64,000 nucleotides of DNA from an uncultured bacterium (GTDB taxonomy: Bacteria; Bacillota; Clostridia; Lachnospirales; Lachnospiraceae), in NCBI GenBank assembly GCA_905214875.1, contig CAJMNR010000001.1, positions 62,001 to 126,000 on the forward strand. The letters are read 5' to 3'. Shown piece after piece: positions 16,878-25,529 of the stretch; positions within the stretch are counted from its first letter, which is position 1; each line of letters opens with the position of its first letter. The translations under genes and the position numbers were made by a program. A model generated the notes under the pieces. The model saw only the letters and a program-made list of their open reading frames with translations, was not told the DNA's origin and ran no database searches.

Positions 16878-17819
16878 ATGAAATATATCATAAAGAAAAC
16901 GATAACTCTCATTCTAACATTGTTGGCAGTTACATTTTTTACGTTTATCGCCTTTGAGATCATTCCAGGGGACAGTGCACTCACTTCCCTTGGAACAGAT
17001 GCGACTCCCGAACAGGTGGAAGCCTTACGAGAGGAGCTAGGGTATAATAAGCCAGTTCTTGTGCGTTATGGGAACTGGCTTACAGATGCCTTAACAGGCG
17101 ATTTTGGTACATCGACAAATTACAAGCTGCCAGTTAGTCAGTTGATGAAAGAGCGTCTTCCAATTACGCTTACATTAGCAATTATTTCAATCCTTCTTAC
17201 TGTTGTTGTTTCGATTCCGTTAGGAATTGTTACGACGAAGAAACAAGATTCGAGATTTGAAGGGGTTCATCAGTTTTTTATTCATCTTGGAATGGCTATT
17301 CCGCCATTTTTTCTTGGAATTATGATAACATTGGTCTTTGGACTTATTTTAAAATGGTTTACACCAGGAACAGTAGTTTCCTTTAAAGAAAATAAAACTC
17401 AGTTTATATATTATCTGATTTACCCTGCAGTAGCAGTTGCAATCCCTAAGATTGCAATGATGACCAAATTCTTAAGGAGCTCCATTAAACGTCAGTTAGG
17501 GCTTGATTATGTACGAACTGCTTACAGCAAGGGAAGTACGAGCAATCATGTGCTTTATGGCCATGTACTTAAGAATGCACTGATTCCAGTCATCACGTTC
17601 TTTGCCATGATGGTGGCAGAAGTATTTGCAGGAAGCATCGTAGTGGAACAGGTATTTAACTTACCTGGATTAGGTAGATTATTAGTATCGTCCATCGGCA
17701 ACCGAGATTATCCGGTTGTACAGGCGATTGTATTATATATAGCTGCACTTGTTATACTAATGAATTTTATCGTGGATGTGTTATATCAGTATATCGATCC
17801 ACGTGTACGTGCAGAGTAG
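16878..17819 (+). CDS. Peptide ABC transporter permease, DppB type
   Basis: 313 residues from ATG 16878; an in-frame GTG at 16869 is only 2 nt from GGAGG and is not chosen. Six predicted helices, N-terminal IIPGDSALTSLG domain after the first helix and EAA-like loop with DYVRTAYSKGSTSNHVLYGHVLKNALIPVI near residues 215-240, as in DppB. Pairs with the next gene to form the channel. Confidence 0.95.
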   Translation: MKYIIKKTITLILTLLAVTFFTFIAFEIIPGDSALTSLGTDATPEQVEALREELGYNKPVLVRYGNWLTDALTGDFGTSTNYKLPVSQLMKERLPITLTLAIISILLTVVVSIPLGIVTTKKQDSRFEGVHQFFIHLGMAIPPFFLGIMITLVFGLILKWFTPGTVVSFKENKTQFIYYLIYPAVAVAIPKIAMMTKFLRSSIKRQLGLDYVRTAYSKGSTSNHVLYGHVLKNALIPVITFFAMMVAEVFAGSIVVEQVFNLPGLGRLLVSSIGNRDYPVVQAIVLYIAALVILMNFIVDVLYQYIDPRVRAE

Positions 17820-17834
17820 AGGAGGATAAATCGC

Positions 17835-18614
17835 ATGAAAAAGTTTACGGCGACGCAAAAGATTGGCCTTGTGCTAGTTATCCTTGTAGTCGGTATTACA
17901 CTCATTGGCTTCTTTTATACTCCTTATGATCCAAATAAGATGGATGGGTTATCAAAGAATCTGGCACCATCCCTTAGTCATCCATTTGGTACCGATAATT
18001 TCGGACGCGATATCTTAAGCCGTGTCATGGATGGAGCCAAGACAACCTTTTTAATTGCCATTGCAACGGTTGTCATTGGTGCAGTGATTGGCTCTATCGT
18101 TGGTGCGATTACCGGATATTTTGGAGGCGTGATTGATGAATGCCTGATGCGTTTCAATGATGTGGTAGCCTCTATTCCAAGCATCTTATTAGCTTTATTG
18201 GTTGTAAGCATTATGGGAATAGGAAAGTATAAGATTATTTTTGCATTAGGAATCATCTTTATTCCGAGTTTTGCACGTGTAATAAGAAGTGAATTTGTTG
18301 CGCAGAAACAATTAGATTATGTAAAAAACGCAAGACTTATGGGAGCAAGTCATTTTCGCATTATGTTTCTACATATAATGCCAAATACACTTCCCATCTT
18401 GCTTCCATCCTTAGCGATTGGATTTAATAACGCAGTACTCGCAGAAGCGAGTATGAGTTACTTAGGACTTGGCGTACAGCCACCAGATCCCAGCCTTGGA
18501 CGAATGCTCAGTGATGCACAGAGCTACTTAATGACAGCACCTTGGTATTGTATCGCACCTGGTGTGATGATCATCGTGACAGTATTAGGATTTAGTCTGC
18601 TGGTAGAAAGGTAG
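17835..18614 (+). CDS. Peptide ABC transporter permease, DppC type
   Basis: 259 residues. N-terminal DPNK...HPFGTDNFGRDILSRV motif and loop DYVKNARLMGASHFRIMFLHIMPNTLP are typical of DppC/OppC. The C-terminus is short: family members usually continue ~10-15 residues past LGFSLL with a G-[ED]-GLRDALDPR tail, but here the frame reads LGFSLLVER and stops. That could be a natural variant or an old frameshift at the very end; the membrane core is complete, so function is probably kept. Eight bp before the ATPase gene. Confidence 0.9.
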   Translation: MKKFTATQKIGLVLVILVVGITLIGFFYTPYDPNKMDGLSKNLAPSLSHPFGTDNFGRDILSRVMDGAKTTFLIAIATVVIGAVIGSIVGAITGYFGGVIDECLMRFNDVVASIPSILLALLVVSIMGIGKYKIIFALGIIFIPSFARVIRSEFVAQKQLDYVKNARLMGASHFRIMFLHIMPNTLPILLPSLAIGFNNAVLAEASMSYLGLGVQPPDPSLGRMLSDAQSYLMTAPWYCIAPGVMIIVTVLGFSLLVER

Positions 18615-18621
18615 GACAGTC

Positions 18622-20193
18622 ATGGAACGAGAATTATTGAAGGTAACGGATCTGTCCGTTGGATTTGAAGAGAATAAAGAGTATCAGGAAGTTGTAAAGG
18701 GAATCAGCTTTTCCGTTGAAAAAGGAGAGATTGTCGGAATTGTAGGAGAAAGTGGTTCTGGCAAGTCCATCACCTCCCTTACAATCATGGATCTTTTAAA
18801 GCGTACAGGAAAAGTAAAAAGTGGAGAAATCTTATTTGAAGATAAGAATCTTCTTACCATGCCGCTTAGTGAAAAGAGAAAGTTAAAGGGAAAAGACATT
18901 GCCATGGTATTTCAAGAGCCAATGACAAGTTTAAATCCCCTTTTAAAAGTTGGCCCACAAGTGGAAGAGGTCTTAGCGCTTCATAAGGAAGAGGATAAAG
19001 CAGGTTATAAGGAACGTGTCCTTACAATGTTTGAAGATGTAGGGCTGCCAGAGCCAGAACAGCTCTATGATAAGTATCCTCATCAATTGTCTGGTGGCAT
19101 GCGTCAGCGTGTTATGATCGCCATGGCTATGATTTTAAAACCAAAACTTTTAATTGCAGATGAACCGACAACGGCATTAGATGTAACGGTTCAGAAACAA
19201 ATCTTAGATCTTCTTTTGAAATTAAATCAAAAATATAATACGAGCATGATTTTCATCAGCCATGACCTTGGTGTTGTAAAGAAGCTTTGCAGCCGTGTGG
19301 TCGTAATGTGTGATGGTGAAATCGTAGAACAAGGCCTGATTAAGGAAATCTTTGAAGAGCCTAAAGAAGACTATACGAAACATCTACTTGCAGCAGTTCC
19401 TAGCATGAAGAAGAATGAGGTCATGTCTGAAATTGCAGTGACAGCAAGCGTGGAGGAAAAGAAACCAGCACTTGTTGTAAAAGACCTTGAAGTAGGATAC
19501 CGAGTAAAGGCAAAAGGGATCTTTAAGAGAGCCTCTGAAAAGAAGGTAGTAAAAGGCGTATCGTTTACAGTAAATGAAGGTGAAATCTTCGGAATTGTTG
19601 GAGAGAGCGGCTGTGGCAAGTCTACCTTATCAAAAGCCATTGTCGGATTAAATACGCATGTGACAGGAACAATCGACTTGGTAGAAAAACAGCCACAGAT
19701 GGTATTCCAAGATCCGTACTCTTCTTTAAATCCAGCGAAGACCATTGGTGCAATTCTTAGTGAACCGCTAAAGCTTGCTGGTGGATATTCAAAAGAGGAA
19801 CGTTTACAAAAAGTTGAAGCAATGCTAGAAGAAGTTGGTCTTCCAAAAGACTACTATAAACGAAACATTGCAGCACTTAGTGGAGGGCAGCGTCAGCGTG
19901 TGGCAATTGCACTTGCACTTATGACAAATAAAAAGTTTATCGTGCTCGATGAGCCGGTATCGGCTTTGGATGTAACGATTCAGGATCAAATCCTTAAGTT
20001 ATTAAAGCGTTTGCAAAAAGAGTACAATCTTTCGTACCTGTTTATTTCCCACGACTTAAATGTCGTTTATGAACTGTGTGACCGAATCGCAGTAATGAAA
20101 GATGGTGTGATTGTGGAACAGGGAACAAGAGAGGAAATCTATTATCAGCCAAAGGCTGAATACACAAAACAATTAATTCAGGCAATCTTATAA
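18622..20193 (+). CDS. Peptide ABC transporter ATPase, DppD-DppF fusion
   Basis: 523 residues containing two complete nucleotide-binding domains in one chain. Domain 1: Walker A GESGSGKS at 42-49, signature LSGGMRQRV near 154, Walker B LLIADEPTTALD near 175. Domain 2: Walker A GESGCGKST at 327-335, signature LSGGQRQRV near 419, Walker B FIVLDEPVSALD. Each has an oligopeptide-type Q-loop (MVFQEPMTSLNP; MVFQDPYSSLNP). A linker of ~35 residues joins them. In most bacteria these are separate DppD and DppF; the fusion fixes 1:1 stoichiometry. Last gene of the operon, before a strong terminator. Confidence 0.95.
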   Translation: MERELLKVTDLSVGFEENKEYQEVVKGISFSVEKGEIVGIVGESGSGKSITSLTIMDLLKRTGKVKSGEILFEDKNLLTMPLSEKRKLKGKDIAMVFQEPMTSLNPLLKVGPQVEEVLALHKEEDKAGYKERVLTMFEDVGLPEPEQLYDKYPHQLSGGMRQRVMIAMAMILKPKLLIADEPTTALDVTVQKQILDLLLKLNQKYNTSMIFISHDLGVVKKLCSRVVVMCDGEIVEQGLIKEIFEEPKEDYTKHLLAAVPSMKKNEVMSEIAVTASVEEKKPALVVKDLEVGYRVKAKGIFKRASEKKVVKGVSFTVNEGEIFGIVGESGCGKSTLSKAIVGLNTHVTGTIDLVEKQPQMVFQDPYSSLNPAKTIGAILSEPLKLAGGYSKEERLQKVEAMLEEVGLPKDYYKRNIAALSGGQRQRVAIALALMTNKKFIVLDEPVSALDVTIQDQILKLLKRLQKEYNLSYLFISHDLNVVYELCDRIAVMKDGVIVEQGTREEIYYQPKAEYTKQLIQAIL

Positions 20194-20197
20194 GTAA

Positions 20198-20245
20198 GGG
20201 GCTGTTGCGTAACGATTTATTAATCGTTAATGCAACAGCCCCTTT
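20198..20245 (+). terminator. Rho-independent terminator, GGGGCTGTTGC type
   Basis: GGGGCTGTTGC / GCAACAGCCCC perfect outer stem, with inner TAACGAT/ATCGTTA, followed by TTT. It lies between convergent genes and may serve both strands. Same outer arm as the terminator at 10904. Confidence 0.9.
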
Positions 20246-20274
20246 GAGCTTGTTAATAAGCGTTTGATGAAAGG

Positions 20275-20745
20275 CTACTGATTATGTGTAGCTCTTTCTT
20301 TTTCTTTTCTTAATGCAAAAATACAAAGCTTCGTAAAACTTTCTCGAAAATGAATGTCGTCCTGTTTGTTACGCTTTCGCATACTACAGGTATGGATTCC
20401 TATTTTTCGCTGTTTGGCAGCAATATGACGTTCATACATCAAGGTGTCTATATTCTGGTTGGTAAACCACTTACCATTATTGCTGATTGGATATGCTTTT
20501 TTACCAAGTACCATGCTGGCAACGCCGTAATCATGTGTGACTACGATATCCCCTGGACTTGTACGATTGAACAAAGCAAGATCGACGGCATCGGGAGCTT
20601 TACTTACTTGTATGATTTCTGAATAATTGGAATAGAGTTCGTGGCTCGTATCGATAATCATCATTACGGGAATAGAAAAATCGGCAGCCACCGTTTCTAT
20701 AATCTCCTTTACTGGACATGCATCCGCATCTACTAATATTTTCAT
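20275..20745 (-). CDS. DUF188 / YaiI-YqxD family protein (PIN-like fold)
   Basis: 156 residues. The opening KILVDADACPVKEII and the later VTHDYGVASMVLGKKAYPISNNGKWFT are the hallmark motifs of the YaiI/YqxD (UPF0178, DUF188) family, whose fold is related to PIN nucleases; acidic residues Asp6, Asp8 and Asp92 would sit in the putative metal site. Role in the cell is unknown for the whole family. A short charged C-terminal extension (RKEKERATHNQ) follows the domain. Convergent with the peptide ABC operon. Confidence 0.9.
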   Translation of the reverse strand: MKILVDADACPVKEIIETVAADFSIPVMMIIDTSHELYSNYSEIIQVSKAPDAVDLALFNRTSPGDIVVTHDYGVASMVLGKKAYPISNNGKWFTNQNIDTLMYERHIAAKQRKIGIHTCSMRKRNKQDDIHFRESFTKLCIFALRKEKERATHNQ

Positions 20746-20816
20746 AGTTAACCTATCTTCTTTTTAGTATCATTTCTAATTTAAATCGTTGAACAGTGTG
20801 CTCATCCGATGTCTAC

Positions 20817-20845
20817 ATTATATAATATGCAGTAGAAAAGGAAAA
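20817..20845 (-). promoter_or_regulatory. Possible promoter of DUF188 gene
   Basis: On the - strand a clear TATAAT (20822 to 20817) with a poor -35 (TTTTCC) at 17-bp spacing, within the 108-bp gap before the gene. Confidence 0.4.
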
Positions 20846-20853
20846 GTTATTGT

Positions 20854-21861
20854 TTATGCCGCATTTACCCTTTTTAGTCGGCAGAAGAAGATTCCTACGA
20901 TAATAGGAAGATAATACGTAATCAACCTCCAAAGGATAAGTGCTACTGCAGTTAAGCCTGGATTCATGATGAAGATGCCAAAGAGCAGATAAAAACTGCC
21001 TTCTGCACCACCGGATGCTCCTGGAAGAGGAATAAAGGCGGAAATCATCATGACAAAGGAGCTAGCTGCAAGTACCGAGATAATGGAGCTGACCTCGATG
21101 CCAAGTGCCATACAGATGCAAAATGGAATGATAAAGAAGCAAGTAAGCTGAAGTACGGTAATTGCGATTGACTTAATCAAGACTTCTTTTTGAAGCATAA
21201 GCTGTCTGAATCCATGATGGAAGCCGTCGATATTGGTAATTGCATGTGCAGTTGTCTTTTCTTTATTCTTAATGATATGAAGCTTTGCCAGTAATCCAAT
21301 GATTAGCTTTGTAATCTTAGTCGTGAATACAGGTAAAAAACCAATTAAGAATAAGCCTATGACTACCGCAAGGTTTACGCTGAATCCCAATCCGATAAGG
21401 TATCCAAGTTTGTTTACTTGGCGAGAGAAGAAGCTGTAGCGTACAAAGATCAGGATACTAGAGTAAACAATCATGGCACTCTGGTATACGATAAACTTCA
21501 TAAGAAGAATACTAGAAGCTTCTCCTACCTGAAACGAGGATTGAGTAAGATAATATAGTTGCATCGGTTGTCCGCCGCTTGCAAAAGGCGTAATGTTATT
21601 GAATAACTGTCCAACCATCGTTGCACGGAAGGCATTCATAAAGGAAAGCTTACGTTTGATACAGTTGGCAGTATAGTAAAGAACTCCACTTTCTAAGAAA
21701 CAGTAGCAGAACATACAGAGTATGGCTAAGATAAGCCATGCTTTATGGCTGCCGATAATGATGGAACAAAGCTGTCTGATATCGTTTGTCAATACGATTA
21801 CGCCCAGTACAAGAGCAGATGCAAGAGAAATAAATAGCACGTTCCATTTGTTGGATTTCAT
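20854..21861 (-). CDS. Polytopic membrane protein, lysylphosphatidylglycerol-synthase TM / flippase-like family
   Basis: 335 residues, about eight transmembrane helices. Contains the two family motifs NITPFASGGQPMQLYYL (near 88-104) and PLPGASGGAEGSFYLLFG (near 273-290) of the UPF0104/AglD/MprF-flippase domain. There is no C-terminal GNAT-like aminoacyl transferase, so it is the membrane part only, which in other bacteria flips lipids or glycolipids. Lies 18 bp after a GT4 gene in the same operon, so transporting the glycolipid made by that enzyme is a reasonable inference. RBS GGAGGGGAG. Confidence 0.88.
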   Translation of the reverse strand: MKSNKWNVLFISLASALVLGVIVLTNDIRQLCSIIIGSHKAWLILAILCMFCYCFLESGVLYYTANCIKRKLSFMNAFRATMVGQLFNNITPFASGGQPMQLYYLTQSSFQVGEASSILLMKFIVYQSAMIVYSSILIFVRYSFFSRQVNKLGYLIGLGFSVNLAVVIGLFLIGFLPVFTTKITKLIIGLLAKLHIIKNKEKTTAHAITNIDGFHHGFRQLMLQKEVLIKSIAITVLQLTCFFIIPFCICMALGIEVSSIISVLAASSFVMMISAFIPLPGASGGAEGSFYLLFGIFIMNPGLTAVALILWRLITYYLPIIVGIFFCRLKRVNAA

Positions 21862-21879
21862 TAATACTCCCCTCCTTTT

Positions 21880-22929
21880 TTATTTGTGATTGTTTTCTTT
21901 CCACTTCTTATAGCGAAGTGCACGTTTATAGAATTTATCCCACATACGGGCAACATTTTCGCGGCTGTAGAATGCCTTTCCTTTTTGAGACATCTGAATC
22001 GCGTTTTCTTTATATGCCTGATCTGTGGACAGATTCGTTAAGATTTCGATAAACTCTTCATTGGAATTTCCTTTTAAATAAAAATCAAATAAGATATTTT
22101 CATATAAATCTAAATCACGAAGTAACATAGGTTTGTTACAGTTCATGGATTCTAACACGGTCATCGGGAATAATTCATTATATGAAGGCAAGAACATCAC
22201 GTCACATAGATTGTAGACTTCATTCATCTTCTCACGATCGATGATTCCTAGGAATTTTACATTCTTAGGCGGATTCTCTTTGACTTTCTTGATTTCTTCA
22301 TATCCGTCGGTGATTGGTCCGAAGGAGAAACCTCCTGCCCATACAAATTGAACATCCGGCATTTGTTTGGCAATCTCAACAAAATCAAGTACTCCTTTAC
22401 GGATTTGTAATTGGCCAACGCCAAGTACGGTGAATTTGTCAGGATCTAAGCCGTAGCTTTTACGAAGCGCTGGAATACTCGTTTCTTGCAATGGATGAAA
22501 CTGTTTATCCGATACGTAGTTAGGAATATACGTTACTTTTTTCGGATTGATGCCGTATTCTGCAAGTTTATCGATAAACCAAGGGTTTACAGTTACAAGT
22601 AAATCCATAGATTTATAAAACTTCATGACATACCAGTAAAAGATATGTTTGAAAAGCTTTGGAAGATGAATGCTATCTTCTAGCGTTTCTGGAATGAAAT
22701 GAACATAACCAACGGCAACCCCCTTTTTCTTTGCAAATGGAATGCTTAAGAAAAACTCTGGATTAATACTGTGGTAATGAGTAATTTCTTTCATATGAAT
22801 ACTGTTGATTGAAACTTTATATTTTTTCGACAGGTCTTCTTTTACAAGGGCAACTTGCTCTAAGTAAGCAGAGCCAACTCCTTGACCTTTGACACTATCC
22901 GCTCTTGATAACATGTTTATTCTGTGCAT
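21880..22929 (-). CDS. Glycosyltransferase family 4 (glycolipid-type)
   Basis: 349 residues from the ATG at 22929, which follows TTGGAGG; a frame eight codons longer overlaps that ribosome binding site. N-terminal Rossmann domain opens MHRINMLSRADSVKGQGVGSAYLEQV; the C-terminal GT-B half shows TVLGVGQLQIRKGVLDFVEIA near 170-190, FLGI...YNLCDVMFLPSYNELFPMTVLESM near 240-275, with the E-x7-E retaining GT4 motif. Resembles diacylglycerol glucosyltransferases of Firmicutes, which use UDP-sugars to glycosylate a membrane lipid at the inner leaflet. Co-transcribed with a flippase-like protein. Confidence 0.88.
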   Translation of the reverse strand: MHRINMLSRADSVKGQGVGSAYLEQVALVKEDLSKKYKVSINSIHMKEITHYHSINPEFFLSIPFAKKKGVAVGYVHFIPETLEDSIHLPKLFKHIFYWYVMKFYKSMDLLVTVNPWFIDKLAEYGINPKKVTYIPNYVSDKQFHPLQETSIPALRKSYGLDPDKFTVLGVGQLQIRKGVLDFVEIAKQMPDVQFVWAGGFSFGPITDGYEEIKKVKENPPKNVKFLGIIDREKMNEVYNLCDVMFLPSYNELFPMTVLESMNCNKPMLLRDLDLYENILFDFYLKGNSNEEFIEILTNLSTDQAYKENAIQMSQKGKAFYSRENVARMWDKFYKRALRYKKWKENNHK

Positions 22930-23074
22930 AACTTTTCCTCCAAGTCGTTGCATAATCCTTTTTTTTCTAAATGCATTTTACAATAGAAAACGCCTGAAAC
23001 ATAGGGAAATGAACCAAACGTAAGAAAATATTAAGTTTTAATTTGTGGTTTGTAAGAAATAAGAAATGATGTAG

Positions 23075-23147
23075 TAATCAAAACTATTTCATGTTGACAA
23101 TAAAACCACAATGCGATATAGTGAAAACAGATAGTTTGATTATCAAA
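23075..23147 (+). promoter_or_regulatory. Promoter with flanking inverted motifs upstream of nitronate monooxygenase
   Basis: TTGACA (23094-23099), 17-bp spacer, TATAGT (23117-23122). TAATCAAAACTAT (23075-23087) upstream and ATAGTTTGATTAT (23131-23143) downstream are near-inverse of each other, and the second contains the palindrome TTTGAT-T-ATCAAA (23135-23147). Such symmetric flanking sites suggest repressor binding; the regulator is not known. Confidence 0.65.
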
Positions 23148-23227
23148 ATATTTGTGACGTTCTTAAAAGCAGCAACAATAAGAGAATTGACAAAAAATAG
23201 AAAAGTATACAAAGAAGGAGAGATTCG

Positions 23228-24280
23228 ATGTTAAAACCATTAAAGATTAAGCAGTTAGTGTTCAACATACCGATTATCCAGGGCGGCATGGGAGTAGGAA
23301 TCAGCCGTCATAAGTTAGCTTCGGCAGTATCGAGAGAGGGCGGCTTAGGTGTAATCAGCACCGCTCAGATTGGCTATGACGAACCCGAATTTATGAAAGA
23401 TCCGATCAATACTAACTTAAAAGCAATAAAAAAGCATGTTACATTGGCAAAGAAGGAGGCTGGTGGAGCGCCGATTGGGGTAAACATCATGGTAGCTACA
23501 AAGGAATATGAGCAATATGTAAGAGCTAGTGTTGAAGCTGGAGTGGATGTAATCATTAGTGGTGCAGGTCTGCCAGTAGATCTTCCGGCATATGTAAAGG
23601 GAAGTGAGGCAGTCATAGCTCCGATCGTGTCCAGTGAAAAGGCATGTCATGTGATTTTGAAATTGTGGGATAGGAAATATAAAAGGACGGCGGACTTTAT
23701 TGTAATCGAAGGGCCAAAGGCCGGAGGACATCTTGGATTTAGCCGCGAGGAGCTAGCGCATATAGAAGACTTAGATTATGATGCGGAAATCAAAAAAATA
23801 ATAGAGTGTGTACATATATATGAAGAAAAGTATAAACAAAAGATTCCTGTCATCGTGGCCGGAGGTATCTTTGACAAGCAAGATATTGCCCATGCGATGG
23901 AACTTGGGGCGGATGGAGTACAGATTGCATCGAGATTTGTGGCCACTAAGGAGTGCGATGCTTCCGAGGCGTTTAAGCAGGCTTATGTTGCAGCAAAAGA
24001 GGAAGATATCGTGATTGTTGATAGTCCTGTCGGTATGCCAGGAAGAGCAATTCGTAATAAATTTATTGAAGAACACAAGGGAAAGAGAGATAAGATTACT
24101 AAGTGTCATCGATGTTTGCAAGGCTGTGATCCAAGTAAGATTTCGTACTGTATTACAAAGGCATTAATCAACGCGGCAGAAGGTAATCTGGAGGAGGCGT
24201 TGATTTTCGTTGGAGCCAATGTAGGAAGAATAAAATCAATTATGTCAGTTCATGAGCTTATATTGGAATTAACAGTATAG
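23228..24280 (+). CDS. Nitronate monooxygenase / 2-nitropropane dioxygenase family
   Basis: 350 residues, FMN-dependent TIM-barrel. Opens with PIIQGGMGVGISRHKLASAVSREGGLGVIS (residues ~15-44), the NMO/FabK FMN motif, and has KAGGHLGF near 166 carrying the conserved His, then PVIVAGGIFD and ADGVQIASRFVAT near 215-240 for phosphate binding. A Cys-rich tail (KCHRCLQGCD, SYC) is frequent in the clostridial branch. It oxidises alkyl nitronates, or acts as a related FMN oxidoreductase. FabK is less likely because it would usually sit in a fab cluster. Confidence 0.88.
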   Translation: MLKPLKIKQLVFNIPIIQGGMGVGISRHKLASAVSREGGLGVISTAQIGYDEPEFMKDPINTNLKAIKKHVTLAKKEAGGAPIGVNIMVATKEYEQYVRASVEAGVDVIISGAGLPVDLPAYVKGSEAVIAPIVSSEKACHVILKLWDRKYKRTADFIVIEGPKAGGHLGFSREELAHIEDLDYDAEIKKIIECVHIYEEKYKQKIPVIVAGGIFDKQDIAHAMELGADGVQIASRFVATKECDASEAFKQAYVAAKEEDIVIVDSPVGMPGRAIRNKFIEEHKGKRDKITKCHRCLQGCDPSKISYCITKALINAAEGNLEEALIFVGANVGRIKSIMSVHELILELTV

Positions 24281-24328
24281 AATATGATATAATAGTACTA
24301 ATAATGTAAAGAAGAGGATTTAATAAAC

Positions 24329-25504
24329 ATGACGTCATTATTAGTAAAGCTATTTGTTAAGGATTATGAGAAAGTAACGGACAATAAGGTTCGTACTGCC
24401 TATGGGATACTAGCGAGTATTGTGGGAATTGCATGCAATTTTGTATTATTCGCTGTCAAACTGGCAATTGGTACGATTATCCAAAGTATTTCTGTAACGG
24501 CAGATGCATTTAATAACTTGTCAGATGCGGCTTCTAGCATAATTGGTTTTATTGGGGTTAAGATGGCAAGCAGGCCGGCGGACGAAGAACATCCATTTGG
24601 ACATGGGCGCTATGAGTATATTACTGCGCTTGTTGTTGCATTTTTAGTACTTCAGGTAGGGTTTAGCTGCTTTAAGAGTGCAATCGATCGAGTATTTCAT
24701 CCGGAAGATATGAGCTTTAACTTTATTATGATTGGAATCTTAGTCTTTTCTATTTTAGTTAAGGTTTGGCTTGGATTCTTTAACCGTAAGCTAGGGAGAA
24801 AAGTGAATTCTAGTGTTATGAAGGCAACTTCCGCAGATGCATTTGGAGATGTATTAGTTACATCTGCGACTGTGCTTTCTATTATAATCAGTAAAATTAC
24901 CGGATTTAATGTGGATGGCTACATGGGAATCGTCGTATCTGTATTCGTAATAATCGCAGGATTTAACATTGCAAAGGATACATTAGAGCCATTAGTTGGG
25001 GCAGCCGTATCTAAGGAGACATATGATTTGATTACGAATAAGGTAGAGAGCTATGAAGGTATCATCGGAAGTCATGACTTGATTGTGCATTCGTACGGAC
25101 CAAACCATACGATGGCTACGATTCATGCTGAGGTGCCTAGTAATATGGAATTTGAAGAGGCACATGAATTAATCGATTGTATTGAACGTGATTTTTTACG
25201 TGAGGAGAATATCTTTTTAGTCATTCATATGGATCCAATCGAAGTTAATAATTTAGAAGTAATGGAAGCAAGGGACGCAGTAGTTACCATTATTCGAGAG
25301 CTTGACCAAGAGGCAAGCATGCATGATTTCCGTCTTGTTAATGGTACCAATCGCATTAATTTGATCTTCGATCTTTTAGTTCCCCATAATTATACGGAGG
25401 AGCAGGAAGAGAATATTATAAAAGAGGTTTCAAAACGAGTAAAACAATACGACGAGCGATATGAGTGTGTGATTACACTGGAGCATGGATTTATTCGTAA
25501 TTAA
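24329..25504 (+). CDS. Cation diffusion facilitator (CDF) family efflux protein
   Basis: 391 residues: six-helix membrane domain with the metal-site motifs ADAFNNLSDAASS (helix 2, ~55-67) and ADAFGDVLVTSA (helix 5), the HPFGHGRYEY loop at ~88-97, and a C-terminal cytoplasmic ferredoxin-like domain with several His (HSYGPNHTMATIHAEV). Exports divalent cations such as Zn2+, Fe2+ or Mn2+ by proton antiport. About 85 residues at the end extend beyond the usual CDF C-domain, as in other clostridial members. A TATAAT at 24288-24293 in the 48-bp gap may give an extra promoter. Confidence 0.93.
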   Translation: MTSLLVKLFVKDYEKVTDNKVRTAYGILASIVGIACNFVLFAVKLAIGTIIQSISVTADAFNNLSDAASSIIGFIGVKMASRPADEEHPFGHGRYEYITALVVAFLVLQVGFSCFKSAIDRVFHPEDMSFNFIMIGILVFSILVKVWLGFFNRKLGRKVNSSVMKATSADAFGDVLVTSATVLSIIISKITGFNVDGYMGIVVSVFVIIAGFNIAKDTLEPLVGAAVSKETYDLITNKVESYEGIIGSHDLIVHSYGPNHTMATIHAEVPSNMEFEEAHELIDCIERDFLREENIFLVIHMDPIEVNNLEVMEARDAVVTIIRELDQEASMHDFRLVNGTNRINLIFDLLVPHNYTEEQEENIIKEVSKRVKQYDERYECVITLEHGFIRN

Positions 25505-25529
25505 GTAAAGGGTAAGGGAGAGGGTACGT

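Noticed and set aside
23228..24280. FabK enoyl-ACP reductase for the nitronate monooxygenase-like gene
   Set aside because: FabK shares the FMN motif, but no fatty-acid genes are near and the Cys-rich tail fits the NMO branch better.
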